Below the pieces are notes generated by a model. The model made no database searches. It was not told where the DNA came from and saw only the letters and a program-made list of their open reading frames with translations. Of a stretch of DNA of 47,455 bases, positions 24,167-32,781 are shown in pieces. The first letter of the stretch is position 1; every line of letters starts with the position of its first letter. Source of the stretch: a bacterium (GTDB lineage: Bacteria; Patescibacteriota; Minisyncoccia; UBA6257; 2-01-FULL-56-20); the NCBI GenBank assembly GCA_021827685.1, contig JAKAUM010000006.1, forward strand, positions 1-47,455. The letters run 5' to 3'. Position numbers and translations under genes: made by a program.

Positions 24167-26101
24167 ATGCCTAAATACAACCCAAATTCGATTTGGACGA
24201 GCAAGAAGCGCCCCGCGCGATATGCGCCGGAGGAGCCCGCGGCGAAGCCGCCGCGGGCGTCTTCTTCCGCCGCCCCCGCCAGGCCCGCGCCGTCGGCCGC
24301 CGCAGGCATGCCGGCCGAACAGGATGCCGCGGAAGAGGGCGCCGGGCGCGGCCGCCCGGTTTCCGCCGACGCGTTCTACGACGACGAAGACGCGCCGAAG
24401 AGCCATCTTTTCCTTTGGGCGATTACGATTTTCGTCGCCGTGATCGGCGCGGGGACGTTCCTCATCCTCTACTTCCGTCCGCCGGCGAGCCCGAACGTGG
24501 GCATCACTTTTGCAAAACCGGACCAGGTGCTTGTCGGCGATGAATTCGAGCTGGACATTTCGCCGTCGAATTATTCTTCGAACATTCTGAAGCACGCCGT
24601 GCTTTCCATATCCCTGCCGTCCGCGCTTGTCTTTTCCGGACAGCCGGCGGGCGAGCGCGTGATGCAGGAGTCGCTCGGCGACCTCGGTCCGGGAAGCGTG
24701 ACTCCCCAGCGCGTCGACCTTGTGGCGACGGGCGGCCAAAACAGCGTCCAGCGCGTGGACGTGACGCTTTCTTACGGCACCGACGCCGCCCCGAACGCGA
24801 GCTATAAGACCGGAAGCAGTGCGGACGTCGTGGTCGGCGGCCCGGCTATTTCGCTTTCCATGACCGGGCCGCAGGCGGTCTACAGCGGCCAGAATTTCCA
24901 ATTTACGGCGACCTACGAGAACAATACGAGCCACGCGTTCGACGGCGTGACGCTTGCCCTTTCCTATCCGCCGTCGTTCAACTTCGCGGGCGCGAGCATG
25001 GCGCCGGCGGATTCCGCGAATGATTCTTGGAATATCGGCACCATCCCGCCCGCGGGGACGGGGAGCATCACGATTTCCGGCAGTATTACGGGAGCCGAGG
25101 GGGGCGCCCCTGCAGTAAGCGGAACCCTTTCCGGCGGGACGCAGGGGAATACGTACGTGCTGAGCACGAGCACGGCGGCTCTCGCAATCGGCAAGTCGCC
25201 GCTTTCGCTCTCGATCTCGCTCAGCGGCGCGCAAGGGGACGTCGTGCATCCCGGAGACCGCTTGACCTACACGGTCGCTTATGCGAACAACTCCAGCGTG
25301 ACGTTCGACAACGTGGATATTCAGGCCGCGCTTACGGGCGGCCTTTATGACCTCGCCTCGGTGGAGACGGATGGCTATCTCGATTCGCAGAGCGGCACGA
25401 TTACGTGGACGCCCGCGAGCGACGGCGCGCTCCTTCATCTTGCGCCCGGCGCGTCGGGGACGGTGACGTTCAAAGTCAATACCGGCGCTTCATATTCCCG
25501 CACGGCGACCGACGAAACGCTCGGCGTTTCGGCGACGATTTCCTCGGCGACGCTACCGCCGGGCGTGTCTGCGAGCTCCACCGTGTCGTCGGCGCTCATC
25601 GAGAACAAGGTGGGCGGGAAAATCGCCCTCTCGGCGGACGGCTTTTGGAAAGACCCTTCGTCTTCCATCCTGAATTCAGGGCCATATCCGCCGCAAGTGA
25701 GCCAGGCGACCGAATATACGATTCACTGGGTGGTGGACGATTACGGTACGGATGCCGACAATGTAGCCGTCTCCGCGACGCTCCAGTCGGGAACGACCTG
25801 CACGGGCATGATAGCGAGCAATATGTCCACCGCGCCCGTCTGCGATCCGGCGACCGGCCAGGTGACGTGGGACATCCCGCTTGTGCTCGCGGGATCGCCG
25901 GCCGAGGCCGTGTTCCAGGTGGAGAACACTCCCTCGTCAAACCAGGTAGGGAGCGACGTTACGCTTCTTTCGGATACGTCGCTCGTCGCAACCGACGGAT
26001 TCACGAGTTCCACGCTCGACGCCCAGGCGCCCGCGGTAACGACGGCCCTGCCGGACGATACGTCGCTTCCATCCTCGGCGAGCCGCACCGTCACGCAATA
26101 A
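24167..26101 (+). CDS. DUF11-type repeat surface protein, N-terminally anchored
   Basis: A 644-residue type II membrane protein. Residues 1-78 are cytoplasmic, Pro/Ala-rich and polar. One span lies at about 81-103 (LFLWAITIFVAVIGAGTFLI). The long outer part is beta-rich with repeated DUF11-like domains: the patterns LSMTGPQAVYSGQNFQFTAT, then LTYTVAYANNSSVTFDNVDI, and YTIHWVVDDYGTDADNVAVS each match the 'GD-x-v-tYtitv-N-g-t-a-t-nV' motif. Two Cys (TTCTGM and APVCDP) could form a disulphide in the last repeat. It has no sortase or S-layer motif. It is likely a surface adhesin or envelope spacer. glyS starts within two bases of its stop. Confidence 0.82.
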   Translation: MPKYNPNSIWTSKKRPARYAPEEPAAKPPRASSSAAPARPAPSAAAGMPAEQDAAEEGAGRGRPVSADAFYDDEDAPKSHLFLWAITIFVAVIGAGTFLILYFRPPASPNVGITFAKPDQVLVGDEFELDISPSNYSSNILKHAVLSISLPSALVFSGQPAGERVMQESLGDLGPGSVTPQRVDLVATGGQNSVQRVDVTLSYGTDAAPNASYKTGSSADVVVGGPAISLSMTGPQAVYSGQNFQFTATYENNTSHAFDGVTLALSYPPSFNFAGASMAPADSANDSWNIGTIPPAGTGSITISGSITGAEGGAPAVSGTLSGGTQGNTYVLSTSTAALAIGKSPLSLSISLSGAQGDVVHPGDRLTYTVAYANNSSVTFDNVDIQAALTGGLYDLASVETDGYLDSQSGTITWTPASDGALLHLAPGASGTVTFKVNTGASYSRTATDETLGVSATISSATLPPGVSASSTVSSALIENKVGGKIALSADGFWKDPSSSILNSGPYPPQVSQATEYTIHWVVDDYGTDADNVAVSATLQSGTTCTGMIASNMSTAPVCDPATGQVTWDIPLVLAGSPAEAVFQVENTPSSNQVGSDVTLLSDTSLVATDGFTSSTLDAQAPAVTTALPDDTSLPSSASRTVTQ

Positions 26102-26102
26102 C

Positions 26103-27434
26103 ATGACCTCCGCAAACGGCCCAATGGAAAAAATCGTCTCGCTTGCAAAGCGGCGCGGATTCGTGTTTCCCGGATCCGAGCTTTATGGCGGCCTCGCGAA
26201 TTCCTGGGATTACGGCCCCCTTGGGGTGGAACTTAAAAACAACATCAAGCGCGCATGGTGGGAACGGTTTGCGGAACGCCGCGACGACATGGTCGGCCTC
26301 GATTCGGGGATCGTCCTGAATCCGAGAGTATGGGAAGTGAGCGGGCACCTTTCAGCCGGTTTTGCCGACCCGCTCGTGGAATGCAAGCATTGCCATACGC
26401 GGTTCCGCGCCGACCAGATCGACGTGTCCAAGCCTTGCGGAAACTGCGGGGCGAAAGGGGCCTTCACCGAAGCGCGGATGTTCAATCTCATGCTTAAGAC
26501 CTTCCTCGGCCCCGCGGAGGAGCAGGCGAACGTTGCCTATTTCCGCCCCGAAACGGCCCAGGGCATTTTCATCAATTTTAAGAATATTTTGGATACGTCG
26601 CGCCGCCAGCTTCCTTTCGGCGTCGCGCAGGCGGGAAAAGCATTCAGGAACGAGATCACGCCGGGCAATTTCATCTTCCGCACGCGCGAGTTCGAGCAGA
26701 TGGAGATCGAGTATTTCATTCCTCCGCCGGCGCGCGAAGAGGACTGGAACGATTATTTCGAGGAATGGAGGAAGGCGATGCGCGAATGGATCCGCGAAGC
26801 CGGAATCGACGAATCGCGCGTCCACGAGGCGGAGATCGGCGAAGGCGAACGCGCCCATTATTCCCGGCGCACCATCGATTTCGAATTCGAATATCCTTTC
26901 GGCCGGAAGGAGCTTTACGGTTTGGCGTACCGCGGAGATTTCGACCTTAGGAATCATTTTAAGGAGCCGCCCTACCGCGACGCGCAGACGGGCGAGGCGT
27001 TCTGGCCACATGTGATTGAGCCGTCGCTCGGCGTAGAGCGGACCTTCCTCGCCGTACTGCTTTCGTCCTATGCCGAGGACGGAGGGCGCGTCGTGCTGAA
27101 GCTTCCGCCGAAGCTCGCGCCATACAAGGCGGCCGTTTTCCCGCTCCTTTCGAACAAGCCGGCGCTCGTTGCGAAGGCGCGTGAGATTTACGACGCGCTC
27201 CGCGCGCGGTTCATGGTCGCGTGGGACGATCGCGGGAATATCGGGAAGCGCTATTACGCGCAGGATGAAATCGGGACGCCGTACTGCATCACCGTCGACT
27301 TCGATACGCTTGGCGAAGAAGGAGGCGCGGATTTAAAGGATACCGTCACGGTCCGCCGCCGCGATACGGGGGCGCAGGAGCGCGTCCGCGCCGACAAGCT
27401 TGCCGAATTCCTCCATGCCGCGATTTATCGTTAA
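26103..27434 (+). CDS. glyS: glycyl-tRNA synthetase, dimeric (alpha2) type
   Basis: A 443-residue class II synthetase for glycine of the eukaryote/archaeal-like alpha2 type, not the alpha2beta2 GlyQS form. Motif 1 region: FVFPGSELYGGLANSWDYGP. A zinc-ribbon insertion has CKHC and CGNC. Motif 2 is FRNEITPGNFIFRTREFEQM, preceded by YFRPETAQGIFINFKN. Motif 3 is PSLGVERTFLAVL. The C-terminal anticodon domain includes FMVAWDDRGNIGKRYYAQDE. ATG 26103 or 26124 (MEKIVSL) may be the start. Its 3' end overlaps murA by 20 bases. Length is normal for the short form of the family. Confidence 0.97.
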   Translation: MTSANGPMEKIVSLAKRRGFVFPGSELYGGLANSWDYGPLGVELKNNIKRAWWERFAERRDDMVGLDSGIVLNPRVWEVSGHLSAGFADPLVECKHCHTRFRADQIDVSKPCGNCGAKGAFTEARMFNLMLKTFLGPAEEQANVAYFRPETAQGIFINFKNILDTSRRQLPFGVAQAGKAFRNEITPGNFIFRTREFEQMEIEYFIPPPAREEDWNDYFEEWRKAMREWIREAGIDESRVHEAEIGEGERAHYSRRTIDFEFEYPFGRKELYGLAYRGDFDLRNHFKEPPYRDAQTGEAFWPHVIEPSLGVERTFLAVLLSSYAEDGGRVVLKLPPKLAPYKAAVFPLLSNKPALVAKAREIYDALRARFMVAWDDRGNIGKRYYAQDEIGTPYCITVDFDTLGEEGGADLKDTVTVRRRDTGAQERVRADKLAEFLHAAIYR

Positions 27435-28746
27435 GGGGGGCAAGCCGCTTTTCGGGGAGGTCCGGCTTGCGGGAGCGAAAAACGCCGTTTCTAAAATGAT
27501 GGTGGCGTCGCTTTTGACCGACGAGCCGTGCGTCCTCGAGAACGTCCCTGCGATCGGGGATGTCGCGATCGTGGAAGAACTTTTAAAAACCATCGGAAGC
27601 AGGATTGAACGGGCGGGAGATACGGCCGAAATCGCGACGCCCGTAATCGCGACGAGCCGCGTGCCGGAGCTCACCCGTCGCAACCGCATCCCGATCCTCG
27701 CCTTGGGGCCGCTCCTTGCGCGCGCAGGGGAGGCGGAGGTGCCGGTGCTCGGCGGCGACAAGATCGGCGCGCGCCCGGTGGACATCCACCTGGAAGCGCT
27801 TTCCCGCCTCGGCGTCCGGCTCGAGCTTAGGCGGGGGAGCTATCGCGCCTGGGCGAAAGACGGCTTGCGGGGGGCGGAAATCGAGCTCCGGTTTCCGAGC
27901 GTCGGCGCCACGGAAAACGCCGTCCTGGCCGCCGTGCTTGCGAAGGGCAGGACCGTAATCAGGAATGCCGCGCTCGAACCGGAACTCATCGACCTTGTCA
28001 TGATGCTCCAGAAGATGGGCGCCATCATCGAGCTCGCTCCGCCGAGGACTATTGCGATAGAAGGGGTTCCGCGGCTTCACGGAACGCGCCATCGCGTCAT
28101 GCCGGACCGCAATGAGGCGGTTTCCTTTGCCTGTCTTGCGATCGCGACGGGCGGCCGGATATTCGTGAAGGAAGCGCGGCAGGGCGATCTCGTCACCTTT
28201 TTGAATGTCGTGCGCCGCCTTGGCGCAGAGTACGAAGTGACGCAGGAAGGGATCGGCTTCTCGCGGCCCGGCGCCGCGCCGGACGGCGCGGCGCCGAACG
28301 GAACCCATGCCCTGCGCCCGCTTACGATTCGCACCGACGTCCATCCCGGGTTCATGACCGACTGGCAGCAGCCGCTTGCGGTGCTTTTGACGCAAGCGGC
28401 CGGCCGCTCCGTGATACATGAAACGATTTACGAGGACCGGTTCGGCTATCTGAACGACCTTGCGGCAATGGGCGCGGACGTGAGCACGGGAACGGAGTGC
28501 CCTCCGGGCGACGCGTGCCGCTTCGGCGGGCAGGAATGCCGGCACGTCGCGACGATCAACGGCCCGACCCCCCTGAAAAGCTCCGCGCTCGCGGTGCGCG
28601 ACCTGCGGTCGGGGATGGTGGACATCCTCGCGGCCCTCGTCGCGCGCGGCATCTCCGAAGTGGACGGCGCCGACGAAATCGACCGCGGCTATGAGCGGAT
28701 CGACGAGCGCTTGCGGGACCTCGGGGCGGACATCAGCCGGGCGTAA
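27415..28746 (+). CDS. murA: UDP-N-acetylglucosamine 1-carboxyvinyltransferase, Asp115 type
   Basis: A 443-residue MurA, the first committed enzyme of peptidoglycan synthesis, which joins enolpyruvate from PEP to UDP-GlcNAc. The substrate Lys-Asn pair is present (LAGAKNAVSKMM), as are GARPVDIHLEALSRLG, the catalytic Asp in FMTDWQQPLAVLL and the end GYERIDERLRDLGADI. The PEP-loop Cys of E. coli MurA (Cys115, GGCTIGARP) is Asp here (GGDKIGARP), at residue 115 of this protein as well. That change is known from Mycobacterium and Chlamydia, where it gives natural fosfomycin insensitivity. An unusual short insert with three Cys (ECPPGDACRFGGQECRH) precedes the last domain. It overlaps glyS by 20 bases. 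Confidence 0.96.
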   Translation: MPRFIVKGGKPLFGEVRLAGAKNAVSKMMVASLLTDEPCVLENVPAIGDVAIVEELLKTIGSRIERAGDTAEIATPVIATSRVPELTRRNRIPILALGPLLARAGEAEVPVLGGDKIGARPVDIHLEALSRLGVRLELRRGSYRAWAKDGLRGAEIELRFPSVGATENAVLAAVLAKGRTVIRNAALEPELIDLVMMLQKMGAIIELAPPRTIAIEGVPRLHGTRHRVMPDRNEAVSFACLAIATGGRIFVKEARQGDLVTFLNVVRRLGAEYEVTQEGIGFSRPGAAPDGAAPNGTHALRPLTIRTDVHPGFMTDWQQPLAVLLTQAAGRSVIHETIYEDRFGYLNDLAAMGADVSTGTECPPGDACRFGGQECRHVATINGPTPLKSSALAVRDLRSGMVDILAALVARGISEVDGADEIDRGYERIDERLRDLGADISRA

Positions 28747-28806
28747 CGCCGCCGCGCCGGGCGCTCCCGCTTTACTTTTTTACCGTTTCGGCGTTCAATA
28801 CACTCT

Positions 28807-29814
28807 ATGTTAGGGAAGAAAATAGGCATCGACCTCGGGACGGCGAACACCGTCGTTTTCGTGCCGGGACGCGGTTTCATCATCAACGAACCGACCATCG
28901 TCGCGCTCACAAAGCCGGATAATACCGTACTCGCGGTCGGCCTCGAAGCGAAGGAAATGATAGGCAGGACGCCCGCGGAAATCGTAGCGTACCGTCCGCT
29001 GAAGGACGGCGTGATTGCGGATTACTACATTACGAAAGCGATGCTCGCATATTTCGTGAAGAAGGCATCCGGGCGGATGAACCTCGTGAAGCCGGATGTC
29101 GTGATCTCGGTGCCGGCGGGCATTACGCAGACCGAGCGCCGCGCCGTGATGAATGCCGCGCGCGAGGCGGGTGCGGGAAACGCGTTCATCGTCCGCGAGC
29201 CGATCCTGGCCGCCCTTGGCGCGGGCATCCCGATCAACGCGCGTTCCGGGAACATGATCGTAAACATCGGCGGCGGAACGTCGGAGCAGGCGGTCATCGC
29301 CCTCGGCAACATCGTTTCGTGGAATTCCCTCCGCATCGCCGGCAACAAGTTCGACCAGGCCATTATGGATTACGTGAAGAAGAAATACGGGCTTGCGATC
29401 GGGGAGCAGACGGCCGAAAAGGTGAAGATCGAAATAGGTTCCGCGATGCCGACGAAGGAAAAAATGGAATGCCGGATCCGCGGGCGGGATCTCGTGACGG
29501 GGCTTCCGAAAGACATCACCGTGAATTCCAATGAGATCGCCGAAGCTTTGAGCCCCCATCTCGTGGATATCGCGACCTCCATACAGGGCGTTTTCAACGA
29601 AACTCCGCCGGAGCTCGTGGCGGATATCATGGAAAAGGGCGTTATTTTATCCGGCGGAAGCGTCCAGCTCCACCACCTGCCAGAATTTTTCGAGCGTTTT
29701 CTCGGCGTCCAGACGTACGTGGCGGAAGATCCGCTGTTCTGCGTCGCGAAGGGCACGGGCCTTATCCTGAACCATCTCGATACCTATAAGCGGACGCTCC
29801 TCAACAAGCGATGA
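28807..29814 (+). CDS. mreB: rod-shape determining protein MreB
   Basis: A 335-residue bacterial actin that guides side-wall growth. It shows the actin-fold phosphate loops (IGIDLGTANTVVFVPGRG and MIVNIGGGTSEQAVIALGNI), VVISVPAGITQTERRAVMNA, and the adenosine motif GVILSGGSVQLHHLPEFFER. It ends with FCVAKGTGLIL. Length is normal. It follows murA by 60 bases on the same strand, joining precursor synthesis to cell shape. The next gene starts at an ATGA overlap (29811). No convincing -10 element was found right before the ATG. Confidence 0.96.
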   Translation: MLGKKIGIDLGTANTVVFVPGRGFIINEPTIVALTKPDNTVLAVGLEAKEMIGRTPAEIVAYRPLKDGVIADYYITKAMLAYFVKKASGRMNLVKPDVVISVPAGITQTERRAVMNAAREAGAGNAFIVREPILAALGAGIPINARSGNMIVNIGGGTSEQAVIALGNIVSWNSLRIAGNKFDQAIMDYVKKKYGLAIGEQTAEKVKIEIGSAMPTKEKMECRIRGRDLVTGLPKDITVNSNEIAEALSPHLVDIATSIQGVFNETPPELVADIMEKGVILSGGSVQLHHLPEFFERFLGVQTYVAEDPLFCVAKGTGLILNHLDTYKRTLLNKR

Positions 29815-30752
29815 CGAATCGCCCGGTGATCGGCCACGAAAAGTTGGTCGCCGATCTAAAGACGCTTGCCCGCCGCGGTGCGCTTGCCCACGGGCTCCTT
29901 TTTCACGGCCCTTCCATGACGGGGAAGCGGAGCACGGCGCAGGCGCTCGCGCGCTTTCTTGAGCGTGGCATGGGCGCGGGCGCGTTCGCCGTTCCCGCGC
30001 CGGGCGAAGTTCTTCAGGACGCGATGACCGTGGATCTCGCATTCGCGAAGCAGATCGATCCGGCGAGAAAGGATTCCGTGAGCATCGATGCGGTGCGGGA
30101 GATCAGGAATTTCCTCTGGCGGAAGCCGGTGGCGAGCCCGAAGCGGACGCTCGTGATAGACGAAGCGGAATTCCTCACCGTAGAGGCGCAGAACGCGCTT
30201 CTTAAAGTGATCGAGGAGCCTCCTGCATCATCGCTCATTATCGTCGTGTCGTCCGACCTCGATTCGCTCCTGCCCACCATTCCGTCGCGCTTGCAGAAAA
30301 CGTATTTCGGCGCGGTGCCGGAACCGGAGATTGCGGCGTGGCTTGCGGCGGGCGGAAATCTTGCGGCGGGCGGGGGGAGCGAAGACGCCCGTCCCGCGCC
30401 GGCGGCGAAGCCGCTCACGAAAGCGGAAGCGAAGGCGCTTGCGAAGCGGGCCATGGGAAAGCCGGGACTCGCCTTCCGGCTCCTGAACGACGCGCCGTTC
30501 GAAAAGAATCTGGAGCTTGCGGAAAAGTTCCTGCGCGCCGCGCCTGCCGCGCGCCGCGACCTTATAAAAGAGCTGATAGAGCCGGAGAACTTCAATTTGC
30601 GGCTGTTTCTCGAGGCCGTGATGCTCTCGCTCGCGTGGGAGAAGCCGTCGCCCGCGCGGACCGCGCGCTGGCACAAGGCGCTCGCGATCTACGGAAGCGC
30701 GGCGGATTTCGGCCTGAACCCGCGCCTCCAGCTTGCTGACCTTCTGTTATAA
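29811..30752 (+). CDS. holB: DNA polymerase III delta-prime-like AAA+ protein
   Basis: A 313-residue AAA+ protein of the clamp-loader family. It starts with VIGHEKLVADLKTLARRGAL and AHGLLFHGP. The P-loop is degenerate (GPSMTGKRSTAQAL, with Arg after the Lys). The Walker B region TLVIDEAEFLTVEAQNALLK, sensor 1 (LIIVVSSDLDSLLPTIPSRL) and the SRLQ motif follow. EEPP matches the delta-prime/gamma group. It lacks the zinc finger of gamma/tau and delta-prime. The C-terminal part is helical. It is coupled to mreB by an ATGA overlap. The family call is good; assignment to delta-prime rather than another DnaX-like subunit is inference. Confidence 0.82.
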   Translation: MTNRPVIGHEKLVADLKTLARRGALAHGLLFHGPSMTGKRSTAQALARFLERGMGAGAFAVPAPGEVLQDAMTVDLAFAKQIDPARKDSVSIDAVREIRNFLWRKPVASPKRTLVIDEAEFLTVEAQNALLKVIEEPPASSLIIVVSSDLDSLLPTIPSRLQKTYFGAVPEPEIAAWLAAGGNLAAGGGSEDARPAPAAKPLTKAEAKALAKRAMGKPGLAFRLLNDAPFEKNLELAEKFLRAAPAARRDLIKELIEPENFNLRLFLEAVMLSLAWEKPSPARTARWHKALAIYGSAADFGLNPRLQLADLLL

Positions 30753-30753
30753 T
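30748..30753 (+). promoter_or_regulatory. -10 element of frr
   Basis: A consensus TATAAT overlaps the stop of the delta-prime-like gene. The predicted start at about 30760 is two bases before the ATG at 30762. Confidence 0.65.
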
Positions 30754-30761
30754 AAGCCGAC

Positions 30762-31322
30762 ATGACTGCATCCGAAGAATTATTGAAAGACCTCGAAGCC
30801 GCGCTTTCCGGCGCGGAGCAGAAATTCAAGCAGGAGCTTGGCCAGGTCCGCGGCAACCGCCCGTCTCCCGATCTTGTCCAGGATCTCAGGGTAAACCTCT
30901 ATGACCAGGAACTCTCGATCCGGGAACTGGGTTCGCTGAGCGTCCTTCCGCCGCTCACGCTCCAGATCGGCGTGTGGGATAAGAACGCAGTCGGCGCGGT
31001 GATGAAAGCCATCGAGGGCGCCCGCCTCGGGCTCTCCGTCACGAACGACGGCAATAATATCCGCGCAACGCTCTCGCCGCTGGGAGACGAACGGCGCGAG
31101 GAGCTCGCGAAGCTCGTCAAGAAAACGGCCGAGGCGGCGCGCATCCAGGTCCGCGCCCGGCGCGATGAAGCGGTCAAGCGGCTCCGCGACGCCGAAAGCG
31201 CGAACACCGCCACCGAAGACGAGGTCTTCCGGACGAAGGAAAAGATCCAGAAGGCCGTGGATCGGGCGAACGGCGGCATTGAAACTGCCCTGCAGGCGAA
31301 GCTGAACGAACTCGGCGGATAA
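30762..31322 (+). CDS. frr: ribosome recycling factor
   Basis: A 186-residue RRF, which splits post-termination ribosomes with EF-G. It has the long three-helix bundle. The N-terminal helix has ALSGAEQKFKQELGQVRGNR, followed by SPDLVQDLRVNLYD. Domain II is LTLQIGVWDKNAVGAVMKAI. SVTNDGNNIRATLSPLGDER and the second helix pair with VRARRDEAVKRLRDAE complete it. Length is standard (about 185). The usual RxxPxxL motif reads NRPSPDLVQ. It is followed by rseP after 16 bases. pyrH and tsf, often next to frr, are not here. Confidence 0.94.
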   Translation: MTASEELLKDLEAALSGAEQKFKQELGQVRGNRPSPDLVQDLRVNLYDQELSIRELGSLSVLPPLTLQIGVWDKNAVGAVMKAIEGARLGLSVTNDGNNIRATLSPLGDERREELAKLVKKTAEAARIQVRARRDEAVKRLRDAESANTATEDEVFRTKEKIQKAVDRANGGIETALQAKLNELGG

Positions 31323-31338
31323 AACCGTATTAATCAAT

Positions 31339-32409
31339 ATGCTCATAGCCCTTCTTGTCGTCGTCGGCCTTTCCCTTCTTATTCTCGGCCACGAAGCCGG
31401 GCATTTTTTCGCTGCCAAGATGTTCGGGCTGAAAATCGACGAATTCGGCTTCGGGTTCCCTCCGCGGATCGCGGCGTGGCGGCGCGGAGAGACCGAATAT
31501 AGCCTGAACTGGCTCCCATTCGGAGGATTCGTAAGGATTGCCGGAGAGCGCGGGGAATTCGAGATGGTGAATCCGGACAGTGCCGACGGAGGAGGGGCGG
31601 GGAGGGAAGCCGCGGGCGCCGCCGGTTCGCGTCTCCTCTCGGCCCAGCCGGCATGGAAAAAAAGCGCCATTATGCTTGCGGGCGTCTTTATGAATTTTCT
31701 CCTCGGATGGCTCTTGCTTTCGCTTACGCTCATGTCGGGCGCGCCGCGCGCGCTCGTTATCGCATCCGTTGCGCCGCATTCGCCCGCTGCCGCGGCGGGC
31801 CTCGTGCCGGGAGACGTTATCCGCGGATATGCAGCTCCGCAGGATTTCATCAGCTATGTGGATGCCCATCGCGGCACGCAGATTTCGATTACGATTGACC
31901 GCGGCGGGAAAACGGCGGAAACGGCAGTGGTGCCGCGCGTGCATCCGCCGGCAGGGCAGGGGGCCATCGGCATCGGGCTCGCCGAAGCGGGCACTGCGCG
32001 CGAAGGATTTTTTGCGGCGCTCCGCGGCGGTTTTATCGACGCCTGCGCCATTTCGTGGATCACGATCATCGCTTTCGGGCATCTTATCGCCCAGCTGTTC
32101 TCCCGCGGCACGCTTCCTGCGGGCGTCGTGGGGCCGGTAGGCATCTTCGGCGTCGCGGAAGAAACGGGCAGGATCGGCCTCGTTTATCTCCTCCAGCTGA
32201 TCGGCGTGATTTCCCTCAACCTCATGGTGGTAAATCTTATTCCGTTTCCCGCGCTTGACGGCGGGCGCTTCGTGATGGCGATTATAGAAAAAATAAAAGG
32301 ATCGGCCATCCCGTACAAGGTGGAAGCATGGATAAATGGCGCAGGGTTCGCCCTCCTCCTCGCCCTCATGGCGCTCCTCACGATTCGCGACGTGCGGGGA
32401 TTGCTGTAG
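31339..32409 (+). CDS. rseP: RseP-type site-2 membrane metalloprotease
   Basis: A 356-residue intramembrane zinc protease. The active site HEAGH is in the first span (LSLLILGHEAGHFFAAKMFG). The second conserved site is NLIPFPALDGGRFVM, whose Asp is the third zinc ligand. Between them are the membrane loop YSLNWLPFGGFVRIAGER and one PDZ domain (VAPHSPAAAAGLVPGDVIRG). About four spans are seen. In other bacteria such proteases cut anti-sigma factors or signal-peptide remnants. An ECF sigma/anti-sigma pair lies further on in this window (38572-39928), a plausible target. It is the second gene after frr. Confidence 0.94.
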   Translation: MLIALLVVVGLSLLILGHEAGHFFAAKMFGLKIDEFGFGFPPRIAAWRRGETEYSLNWLPFGGFVRIAGERGEFEMVNPDSADGGGAGREAAGAAGSRLLSAQPAWKKSAIMLAGVFMNFLLGWLLLSLTLMSGAPRALVIASVAPHSPAAAAGLVPGDVIRGYAAPQDFISYVDAHRGTQISITIDRGGKTAETAVVPRVHPPAGQGAIGIGLAEAGTAREGFFAALRGGFIDACAISWITIIAFGHLIAQLFSRGTLPAGVVGPVGIFGVAEETGRIGLVYLLQLIGVISLNLMVVNLIPFPALDGGRFVMAIIEKIKGSAIPYKVEAWINGAGFALLLALMALLTIRDVRGLL

Positions 32410-32448
32410 TATTTTTTGCGCCCGTCGGGCAGGCGCGCCCGTTCGTGG

Positions 32449-32454
32449 TATAAT
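32449..32454 (+). promoter_or_regulatory. -10 element overlapping an apparent ATG
   Basis: TATAATG: the hexamer overlaps an in-frame ATG at 32453. The predicted start at about 32461 coincides with the next in-frame ATG at 32462. Confidence 0.65.
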
Positions 32455-32461
32455 GCTTCCA

Positions 32462-32737
32462 ATGGTTTCCTTGATCCACGCGGACATCTTTTTTTTCGTG
32501 ACGACGATCGCGGTCGTCGTGGTCGCCTCCGCGCTTACGGTCGCCCTCATATACCTCTCCCTTACGCTCGCGCGCGCGAAGAAAGTCATGGAAGAAATTT
32601 ACGAAGAAGCCGTGCTCGTCCGGAAAGACGTGGACGGTTTTCGGACGGACATCCGGCGGGAGGGATTCAAGCTGAAGCACCTTGCCGGATTCTTTAAAGC
32701 GCTCACGAAACGTCCGAAGAAGGGGATAAAAGCATAA
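32462..32737 (+). CDS. small membrane protein with cytoplasmic coiled-coil tail
   Basis: A 91-residue protein with one N-terminal span (FFFVTTIAVVVVASALTVAL). A helical, charged region follows (LARAKKVMEEIYEEAVLVRK, then DVDGFRTDIRREGFKLKHLA) and a basic end (TKRPKKGIKA). The layout resembles DUF948-type small membrane proteins, but the match is loose. The ATG at 32462 is preferred over 32453, because the latter is part of the -10 hexamer. It is followed 44 bases later by the ABC exporter genes. I cannot assign a function. Confidence 0.72.
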   Translation: MVSLIHADIFFFVTTIAVVVVASALTVALIYLSLTLARAKKVMEEIYEEAVLVRKDVDGFRTDIRREGFKLKHLAGFFKALTKRPKKGIKA

Positions 32738-32768
32738 GCCGGCTGTTGCGCGGCCCGCGCGGGCCGTG

Positions 32769-32774
32769 TAAAAT
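32769..32774 (+). promoter_or_regulatory. -10 element of the second ABC transporter
   Basis: TAAAAT ends eight bases before the ATG at 32782, which places the predicted transcript start on the start codon. Confidence 0.5.
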
Positions 32775-32781
32775 ATTCCGC

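Noticed and set aside
25435-25668. Minus-strand frames within the DUF11 protein gene
   Set aside because: Shadows of the coding frame, with no start signal, promoter or family likeness.
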